This document shows positions 63,201 through 64,000 of a stretch of DNA of 64,000 nt, piece after piece. A program made the position numbers and the translations under genes. Position 1 is the first letter of the stretch; each line of letters starts with the position of its first letter. Below the pieces are notes generated by a model, which did no database searches, had not been told where the DNA came from, and saw nothing but the letters and a program-made list of their open reading frames with translations. Origin of the DNA: Lumbricus rubellus (taxonomy: Eukaryota > Annelida > Clitellata > Crassiclitellata > Lumbricidae); the NCBI GenBank assembly GCA_945859605.1, contig OX243814.1:27886286-27950285 (forward strand), written 5' to 3'.

Positions 63201-63758
63201 ATATACAATGATGCATGTTTACATATTTTTTTCTGCTGCTCAGAAGAGTAGCTTCTTCATAGTAGCATAATTACTGCTAGGTAGAAGTTGACAGACATTG
63301 TAGCTGTCCTGGGAAAGAGAAACAACTGATACATGTATGAAGTATATCAGGGCTTTTTTTAACGTGCATATTGTACACAAAATGTGCAGTTCTAAATGGA
63401 TTTGTGCAGTTGTAGAAGCACTTCTGTACAGTTAAAAACTAGCAAAAAAGGTCATTCTCCTCCGATTGGAAGTAATTTACCATGGAGGATGGGAATGGAA
63501 TGAAGAAGTTGTGCAGTTTTAAAAATTCCTTAAAAACAGCCCTGAAGTATATACAATTGGTCTTTCGTGATCTTTATGATCAGACTGAGTTTAGTGATTC
63601 TTTTATGAACAACCTCAAAATACGTATAATTTCTTTTCATATCCAGTTTGCATCACTGATTGGTAACGTTGTTTTGTAGGTTGTTAGAATCCGTCGCCAG
63701 GTCTTGTATGCCGCCGAAATCGGCGATGCGTGACCAAGATGGTCAAGAGCTGAGATAA
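21034..63758 (+). CDS. CNOT1: CCR4-NOT transcription complex subunit 1 (scaffold), 45 coding exons
   Basis: Complete spliced gene of about 2,435 residues; vertebrate CNOT1 is about 2,376. All 45 exons join in phase with consensus splice sites, apart from one GC donor at 58394. Start [15 protein letters not shown] and end in the 44-codon region after APEIEK are collinear with known CNOT1. It is the scaffold of the cytoplasmic and nuclear CCR4-NOT complex, which shortens poly(A) tails and represses translation. Its arms hold CNOT10/11 (N-terminus), CNOT7/8-CNOT6 deadenylases (MIF4G), CNOT9 (DUF3819) and CNOT2/3 (C-terminus). Family roles are known biology; the exon structure is read here. Compared with vertebrates, the linker around residues 660-863 is diverged and carries 11 Gln. 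Its introns are full of short transposons but coding sequence is intact. Confidence 0.96.
21784..22157. mobile_element. hAT-like miniature element, 374 bp
   Basis: Ends CAAGGCAGTAGCCAGG and CCTGTCTACGGCCTTG are inverted copies with two mismatches, flanked by 8-bp TACACAAG duplications (21776-21783, 22158-22165). Long G runs lie just inside both ends. An inner GTGGCGGCGCCAGG may be the end of another, nested element. Confidence 0.75.
22410..22462 (-). repeat. Hairpin SINE/LINE tail copy
   Basis: TTCATTGAAGTATTTATATAG then CTCCTCTTCAAGGAAACTAC and TCAGAGGCGCTC; antisense, no tRNA head. In CNOT1 intron 1. Confidence 0.75.
22792..23087. mobile_element. MITE with long terminal inverted repeats, 296 bp
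   Basis: Left GGTAATTCCGAAGACTGCG and right CGCAGTCTTCGGGATTACC pair over about 43 bp, and more loosely to about 75 bp. Flanked by 8-bp CAGAAATT / CAGAAATC (one mismatch), fitting a hAT-type origin. Confidence 0.75.
23100..24318 (+). other. Rest of CNOT1 intron 1
   Basis: No gene, repeat family or conserved block recognised apart from ordinary AT-rich intron sequence. Confidence 0.4.
25472..25549. mobile_element. Miniature TTAA foldback (diverged)
   Basis: TTAACACATTACAAAC...GTTTGTAGAAAAGGGTTAA with the internal phrase GGGTATAGGAATTTCCATAC shared with other copies of type B. Confidence 0.6.
25612..25735 (-). repeat. Truncated tRNA-SINE, antisense, next to exon 4
   Basis: GTGCAAATGAGCACTTGTCATAG, hairpin module, then GAGTTTCATGCCGAAGCGC of the SINE core. 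It breaks off about 60 bp before the exon 4 acceptor. Confidence 0.65.
25977..28726 (+). other. CNOT1 introns 4-7
   Basis: Outside exons 5, 6 and 7 I see no gene, tandem array or recognisable mobile element. Confidence 0.4.
27588..31794 (+). CDS. CNOT1: CNOT1 exons 6-12, N-terminal HEAT region
   Basis: Exons 27588-27700, 27997-28052, 28727-28853, 29316-29414, 30227-30400, 30927-31054 and 31662-31794 encode residues 213-489. Recognisable pieces: [68 protein letters not shown]. Donor of exon 11 (TG|GTTTGT) is weak, yet needed to keep the conserved W-K-S-L join. Confidence 0.92.
29551..29629. mobile_element. Miniature TTAA foldback, type A
   Basis: TTAATCTTTTACCCGTTTGCC and ACGGGTAAAGGGTTAA at the ends, with CCGCAGAAAACGGGC inside; 79 bp in intron 9. 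Confidence 0.7.
29867..29938. mobile_element. Miniature TTAA foldback, type B
   Basis: TTAAACCCTTTAATGCCGG...CTCGGCATCAAAGGGTTAG with GGGTATAGGATTTCCCATAC inside; intron 9. Confidence 0.72.
30564..30790 (+). repeat. tRNA-derived SINE, sense, full length
   Basis: GGGGCGCGGTGG head, B box GGTTCGAATCC, core, degraded hairpin (GCGCGC...CTTGAAGGGGTGC) and tail GTGCACATGCATACATACAT. The only complete sense copy in CNOT1; intron 10. Confidence 0.85.
31269..31593. mobile_element. hAT-type MITE, 325 bp
   Basis: CAGTGGTTCCCAACC and GGTTGGGAACCGCTG, the common hAT (Charlie-like) end, flanked by 8-bp AGTTATAG / AGTTATGG. Intron 11. Confidence 0.85.
32669..33841 (-). mobile_element. piggyBac-like element with transposase remnant, 1.17 kb
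   Basis: Left TTAACACATTCAGCGCC and right GGCGCTGAATGTGTTAA are exact inverted copies including TTAA targets. Inside the right end is a palindrome GGACGTATATATACGTCC present twice; inside the left, CCCCCCGGATAG repeats fold on themselves. It sits in CNOT1 intron 12 and retains a short coding scrap on the minus strand. Confidence 0.78.
33304..33456 (-). pseudogene. Possible piggyBac transposase N-terminal fragment (50 codons)
   Basis: ATG at 33456-33454 opens [20 protein letters not shown] followed by an acidic [11 protein letters not shown] stretch and stops at TAG. A short basic start, then a helix, then Asp/Glu/Ser-rich sequence is how piggyBac-family proteins typically begin. Together with TTAA ends this supports a deletion derivative of an autonomous element. 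The catalytic region is absent. Confidence 0.5.
33905..35415 (+). CDS. CNOT1: CNOT1 exons 13-15, end of N-terminal HEAT region
   Basis: Exons 33905-34129, 34648-34770 and 35252-35415 encode residues 490 to about 660. Highly conserved: [57 protein letters not shown]. Exon 15 ([11 protein letters not shown]...) shifts toward lineage-specific sequence before the linker. Confidence 0.94.
34324..34590. repeat. Tandem repeat, about 65-70 bp unit, 4 copies
   Basis: Each unit contains AAAGCCTTTTTGGG, AATTAAAATAATAATCTGAT and AGACGTAAATTTATA. In CNOT1 intron 13 just before exon 14. Confidence 0.85.
35141..35206 (-). repeat. Hairpin SINE/LINE tail copy with (TTCA)n
   Basis: TTCATTCATTCATTCAAGTA, TTTATATAGCGCCTCTTCAA and CTACTCAGAGGCGCTC. 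The arms GCGCCTC/GAGGCGC are perfect. It ends about 45 bp before exon 15. Confidence 0.85.
35479..35545 (-). repeat. Hairpin SINE/LINE tail copy
   Basis: CATTCAAGTATTTATATAGC, ACCTCTTCAAGGAAACTACT, CAGAGGTGCTCC: both arms carry a compensating change (GCACCTC/GAGGTGC), keeping the hairpin paired. Confidence 0.82.
36269..38015 (+). CDS. CNOT1: CNOT1 exons 16-18, low-complexity linker
   Basis: Exons 36269-36440, 36896-37115 and 37797-38015 encode residues about 660-863. The linker is rich in Gly, Ala, Ser, Met and Leu (repeated [16 protein letters not shown]) and has 11 consecutive Gln (4 CAG then 7 CAA at about 37966-37999). It is poorly conserved with vertebrates, where the same place is also a flexible linker. 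Open reading through all three exons and matching phases support them. Confidence 0.85.
38414..42720 (+). CDS. CNOT1: CNOT1 exons 19-22, TTP/Nanos-type peptide-binding HEAT domain
   Basis: Exons 38414-38616, 39045-39169, 39664-39774 and 42642-42720 encode residues 864-1036. Contains [49 protein letters not shown] and [12 protein letters not shown], the hallmarks of the domain that binds tristetraprolin peptides in mammals. Intron 21 (39775-42641) is the longest after intron 1. Confidence 0.94.
38765..38984 (-). repeat. tRNA-derived SINE, antisense, full length
   Basis: Reverse order: GTGCACTTGTTATAGCGCC, CTACTCAGAGGCGC, core, GGATTCGAACCTCGAACC (B box) and head CCACCACTACACCACCGC. Intron 19, ending about 60 bp before exon 20. 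Confidence 0.88.
39419..39489. mobile_element. Miniature TTAA foldback, type B (inverted)
   Basis: TTAACCCTTTAATACCGAG...CCTCCGGCATTAAAGGGTTAA with GTATGGGAAATTCTATACCC inside; perfect 4-bp TTAA on each side, intron 20. Confidence 0.78.
40972..41066. repeat. About 31-bp tandem repeat, 3 copies
   Basis: Units contain GTGGTCTTTGTTTTACTCTT and GATAT, with small changes in the third copy. Confidence 0.75.
42198..42280. mobile_element. Miniature TTAA foldback, CCCGCC type
   Basis: TTAACTCTTTCCCGCCGGAT...CAGGCGGGAATGAGTTAA with GGGTCGCGGGTGACCCG inside; 83 bp in intron 21. Confidence 0.65.
42820..43290. repeat. Tandem duplication upstream of exon 23 with SINE inserted in one copy
   Basis: Copy 1 (about 42820-42965) and copy 2 (about 42966-43020 plus 43197-43290) share AAAAAGTTATTTGATA, ATAATTAATT, TTAGTTGC/CTAGTTGCAC and TCTAA(C/T)AATA...CGCTGTTT. 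The antisense SINE splits copy 2. Confidence 0.65.
43026..43196 (-). repeat. tRNA-derived SINE, antisense, head truncated
   Basis: Tail TTTGTTTGTATGTGCACTTG, hairpin module and core; breaks off in the B box (GGATTCGAA). Intron 22. Confidence 0.82.
43309..47021 (+). CDS. CNOT1: CNOT1 exons 23-27, MIF4G domain (deadenylase docking)
   Basis: Exons 43309-43530, 44098-44241, 44800-44979, 45506-45733 and 46887-47021 encode residues 1037-1339. Exon 23 is an Ala/Pro/Thr-rich linker; the rest is the MIF4G fold with [56 protein letters not shown] and [19 protein letters not shown]. Family knowledge: this binds CNOT7/8 and DDX6. The assembly gap at 45831-46030 is in intron 26 and removes no coding sequence. 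Confidence 0.95.
43959..44036 (-). repeat. Hairpin SINE/LINE tail copy with (TTCA)n
   Basis: (TTCA)n, TTGTATAGCGCCCCTTCAAG, TCTACTCAGAGGCGCTCCCA; ends about 60 bp before exon 24. Confidence 0.8.
44580..44659. mobile_element. Miniature TTAA foldback, type A
   Basis: TTAACCCTTTACCCATTC...GGCAAACGGGTAAAGGGTTAA with CCGTGTTTTCAGCGGATATT inside; 80 bp in intron 24. Confidence 0.78.
45049..45268 (-). repeat. tRNA-derived SINE, antisense, diverged full length
   Basis: Starts TATGTATGTGCTCTTCTTAT, has a degraded hairpin (GCACTCC...GAAGCGC), the core and head ending CTACAACACCGCGCCCC. Intron 25. Confidence 0.82.
45831..46030. other. Assembly gap (200 N)
   Basis: Exactly 200 undetermined bases in CNOT1 intron 26. 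It lies 27 bp from the tail of an antisense SINE, so the gap may hide further repeat. Confidence 0.99.
46057..46273 (-). repeat. tRNA-derived SINE, antisense, full length
   Basis: TTTGTATGTACACTTGTTAT tail, hairpin with GCGCC/GGCGC arms, core, B box and ACCACCGCGCCCCGC head end. Intron 26. Confidence 0.88.
47520..51014 (+). CDS. CNOT1: CNOT1 exons 28-32, CNOT9-binding (DUF3819) region
   Basis: Exons 47520-47819, 48591-48731, 49347-49502, 49966-50106 and 50781-51014 encode residues 1340-1663. Exon 28 carries a Thr/Ala/Pro-rich insert; exons 29-31 carry [24 protein letters not shown]-like [14 protein letters not shown] and [18 protein letters not shown]. Exon 32 encodes [14 protein letters not shown] and [11 protein letters not shown]. 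Confidence 0.94.
47990..48040 (-). repeat. Short tRNA-SINE fragment
   Basis: AGTGCCCCTTTCATCTTGCT, CTCCGAGGCGCTTCCGAC and CACTGCATTGG match hairpin plus core start, cut at both ends. Confidence 0.55.
49191..49301. mobile_element. hAT-type MITE, 111 bp
   Basis: CATAGGTGCAA and TTGCGCCTATG ends, perfect 8-bp ATTACGAC duplication (49183-49190 and 49302-49309). Ends about 45 bp before exon 30. Confidence 0.8.
49696..49816 (-). mobile_element. 5'-truncated LINE scrap with 11-bp target duplication
   Basis: A 121-bp insert lies between perfect copies of GATTATAATGT (49685-49695, 49817-49827). The minus strand reads [20 protein letters not shown] and ends ADGTR-stop, the usual C-terminus of RTE-like reverse transcriptases, with hardly any 3' UTR. 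Intron 30. Confidence 0.65.
50391..50440 (-). repeat. Hairpin SINE/LINE tail copy, diverged
   Basis: ACTTTATATAGCACCTCTTTAGGGAAACTGCCCAGAG; the second arm is lost. Confidence 0.5.
51060..51105 (-). repeat. Hairpin SINE/LINE tail copy, diverged
   Basis: TTTATATAGCCCATCTTCAA, CCTACTCAGAAGCGCTCCCA. Confidence 0.55.
51174..51268. repeat. (CTGT)n(CT)n microsatellite
   Basis: Five CTGT units then about 70 bp of CT in CNOT1 intron 32; sense-strand pyrimidine. Confidence 0.93.
51627..51843 (-). repeat. tRNA-derived SINE, antisense, full length
   Basis: TTTGTATGTGCACTTGTTAT tail through CACTGCACCACCGTGCCCC head. It lies between two near-identical copies of about 45 bp (ACGCAATCCATTAT...TTGCTCTTTTTTAACT at about 51586 and 51848), the second of which leads into exon 33. 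Confidence 0.88.
51922..56237 (+). CDS. CNOT1: CNOT1 exons 33-37, connector and start of NOT module
   Basis: Exons 51922-52247 (or from 51919, see findings), 53264-53474, 54253-54320, 55148-55385 and 56001-56237 encode residues about 1664-2023. Conserved: [80 protein letters not shown] and TKINLLNK. Exon 35 has only 68 nt. Confidence 0.94.
52394..52474. mobile_element. Miniature TTAA foldback
   Basis: TTAACCCCTTTATCGGC...GCCGCTAAAGGGATTAA, 81 bp, intron 33. Confidence 0.65.
52522..52588. mobile_element. Miniature TTAA foldback, type A
   Basis: TTAACCCTTTACCCGTTTGC...GAACGGGTAAAGGGTTAA, 67 bp; shares its right TTAA with the next element. Confidence 0.78.
52585..52659. mobile_element. Miniature TTAA foldback, type B (diverged left end)
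   Basis: TTAATCCTGCCTTTACTGAC...TTGGCAAAGGGTTAA with GGGTATAGGATCTCCCATAC inside. Confidence 0.65.
52856..53212. repeat. 26-bp G-rich minisatellite before exon 34
   Basis: About 13-14 copies of a unit made of GTGCAGATTTGAGAATTAG and GGGGTGG, with variants missing one or two G. It occupies the 3' part of intron 33, ending about 50 bp before exon 34. Confidence 0.92.
53605..53690 (+). repeat. Second hairpin tail family, GGCGCC type
   Basis: GAGGCGCCCTTGTAGCGGTA, CGTTATGGCGCCATATAAAT and a (TTG)(TTATT)n tail. A reverse copy lies at 55395-55472. Confidence 0.65.
53893..53962. mobile_element. Miniature TTAA foldback
   Basis: TTAACCCTTTATCAACAAGC...GCATAAAAAGGTTAA; shares its right TTAA with the following element. 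Confidence 0.55.
53959..54029. mobile_element. Miniature TTAA foldback, type B
   Basis: TTAACCCTTTAATGCCAGAG...CTCGGCATCAAAGGGTTAA, 71 bp, intron 34. Confidence 0.78.
54674..54841 (+). pseudogene. LINE reverse transcriptase C-terminal fragment
   Basis: Reads [52 protein letters not shown] then TAG at 54839-54841. RGRPRK.W plus DR.EWR at the end is the standard C-terminus of many LINE endonuclease/reverse transcriptase proteins. A tandem array follows the stop at once. Upstream the frame is closed. Intron 35. Confidence 0.78.
54845..55078. repeat. 16-bp-type array of GTAAGTACTAAGTAG
   Basis: Repeats of AAGTAGGTAAGT(G/A)AGTACT with GTAGGTCAG variants, over 230 bp. Directly follows the LINE stop codon, so it probably grew from the LINE's 3' tail. 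Confidence 0.9.
55395..55472 (-). repeat. Second hairpin tail family, GGCGCC type, antisense
   Basis: AATAATAAG...ACAATTTATTTGGCGCCGTA, CGCTACAAGGGCGCCTCAC; matches 53605-53690 in reverse. Begins 9 bp after exon 36. Confidence 0.65.
55841..55932 (+). repeat. Hairpin SINE/LINE tail copy, (TGAA)n
   Basis: GGGCTGGGAGCGCCTCTGAG, TTTCTTGAAGGGGTGCTATA, TAAATGCTCTGAA then about eight TGAA units. Intron 36. Confidence 0.82.
56769..63758 (+). CDS. CNOT1: CNOT1 exons 38-45, C-terminal NOT1 superfamily homology domain
   Basis: Exons 56769-56932, 57399-57516, 58292-58393, 59072-59329, 61084-61152, 61885-62065, 62677-62944 and 63680-63758 encode residues 2024-2435, stop TAA at 63756-63758. Very strongly conserved: [73 protein letters not shown] and [16 protein letters not shown]. 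In the family this domain holds the CNOT2-CNOT3 heterodimer. No AATAAA is seen before the window ends, so the 3' UTR probably runs past it. Confidence 0.96.
57938..58225 (-). repeat. SINE family 3 with (ATC)n tail
   Basis: On the minus strand: GAGAGCGGCATTCGTC, GCGGTTCAAGCAC (B-box-like), CCTTGGGCAAGTTGCTTACC, GGCAACGGGAAACCACCTC and a (CATCAT)n tail. Intron 39, ending about 65 bp before exon 40. Confidence 0.6.
58394..58399 (+). promoter_or_regulatory. CNOT1: GC-type 5' splice site of intron 40
   Basis: Exon 40 ends CTCTACAAG|GCAAGG and exon 41 begins GGAACC after TGCAG, giving the conserved LLYKGTMRVLL. No GT in the vicinity keeps the frame: reading on meets TGA after seven codons. Flanking bases match the strong consensus typical of GC-AG introns. 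Confidence 0.88.
59356..59428 (+). repeat. Hairpin SINE/LINE tail copy
   Basis: GCTGGGAGCGCCTCTGAGTA, TTCTTGAAGAGGCGCTATAT, AAATTGTCGAAATGAATGAA. Starts about 27 bp after exon 41. Confidence 0.85.
59685..59748 (+). repeat. Hairpin SINE/LINE tail copy
   Basis: AGAGCGCCTCTGAGTAGTTT, CCTTGAAGAGGCGCTATATA, AATACTTGAATGAATGAG. Intron 41. Confidence 0.85.
60138..60872. mobile_element. Imperfect foldback element, about 735 bp
   Basis: CAGGGCCCATATTTATGTAC on the left and the near-complement ATATAAATTCCACCCCAG on the right, each followed inward by TCTTA/TAAGA-rich sequence. Interior has a tandem duplication of about 100 bp (CTTTGTTTATTTCCATAT, CGGTCGCCTATTAATAT at about 60510 and 60625). No target duplication identified. 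Confidence 0.5.
61630..61711 (+). repeat. Hairpin SINE/LINE tail copy, diverged
   Basis: GAAGTTGGGAGCACTTCTGA, CCCTTTGAAGAGGTGCTATA, ATTCTTGAATAGATGAATGA. Intron 42. Confidence 0.7.
61733..61803. mobile_element. Miniature TTAA foldback, type B
   Basis: TTAACTCTTTAATGCCGGAG...CTCGGCATTAAAGGGTTAA, 71 bp, intron 42, about 80 bp before exon 43. Confidence 0.75.
62945..63679 (+). other. CNOT1: CNOT1 last intron
   Basis: Ordinary AT-rich intron; no gene or repeat family recognised. Splits Glu-Lys (AA|G). Confidence 0.4.
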
Positions 63759-64000
63759 GGACTCGATTCTCGTATCTGTCGAAAGATTTTCGCTTTTAAT
63801 GACTACTACTGAAAGATGGTGTTCGAAAAGACATTAGACTATTTTTGACCTCTGTATTGTATCTGTAGCATTTCCACTTTGCCTTGTTTGCGTGCTTACA
63901 CACACACACACTTACACATACACTCACACATACAAACACATGTTGAAATGTACAGCTGTATGCTGTGATTGCTACTCCTAAGTGACAATGAGCACTGCTG

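Overview
This is a window of animal nuclear DNA. It shows GT-AG introns, tRNA-derived SINEs, non-LTR and DNA transposons, dense microsatellites and a 200-base assembly gap. The protein content (a full-length CCR4-NOT scaffold gene and a calmodulin-like gene) and the intron density point to a bilaterian invertebrate. I cannot name the species from the sequence.

Two genes lie head to head. On the minus strand, positions 196-10725 hold four coding exons of a 224-residue protein with six EF-hands, all of which keep canonical calcium ligands. A possible 5' non-coding exon and promoter lie near 13989-14360. Its 8.4 kb first coding intron is packed with simple-sequence arrays. On the plus strand, positions 21034-63758 hold a complete 45-exon CNOT1 gene, the scaffold of the CCR4-NOT deadenylase complex. 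I traced all exons with matching splice phases, giving about 2,435 residues. One intron is of GC-AG type and one acceptor is a NAGNAG pair.

Between and inside the genes is a rich transposon record, much of it with readable ends. There are six non-autonomous hAT-like elements with 8-bp target duplications. A LINE (16213-18992) has an 81-bp inverted duplication at its 5' end. There is a decayed mariner-like element and two roughly 1-kb TTAA-flanked (piggyBac-like) elements, one keeping a 50-codon piece that looks like a transposase N-terminus. Twelve miniature TTAA foldbacks sit in CNOT1 introns. A tRNA-SINE family shares a GCGCCTC/GAGGCGC hairpin tail with many short tail-only copies, and short LINE C-terminal scraps are also present.

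The most unusual pattern is a change of character at about 20.7 kb, just upstream of CNOT1. To the left, the octamer TAGGCCTA and its one-base-shorter form TAGGCTA are scattered at high frequency, and the miniature TTAA foldbacks are absent. To the right the octamer almost disappears and the foldbacks appear. In two datable repeats (a SINE at 15864 and the LINE at 18455) the octamer is a 6-bp insertion at a TA, as expected of an excision scar (TA + GGCC + TA) of a TA-targeting transposon.
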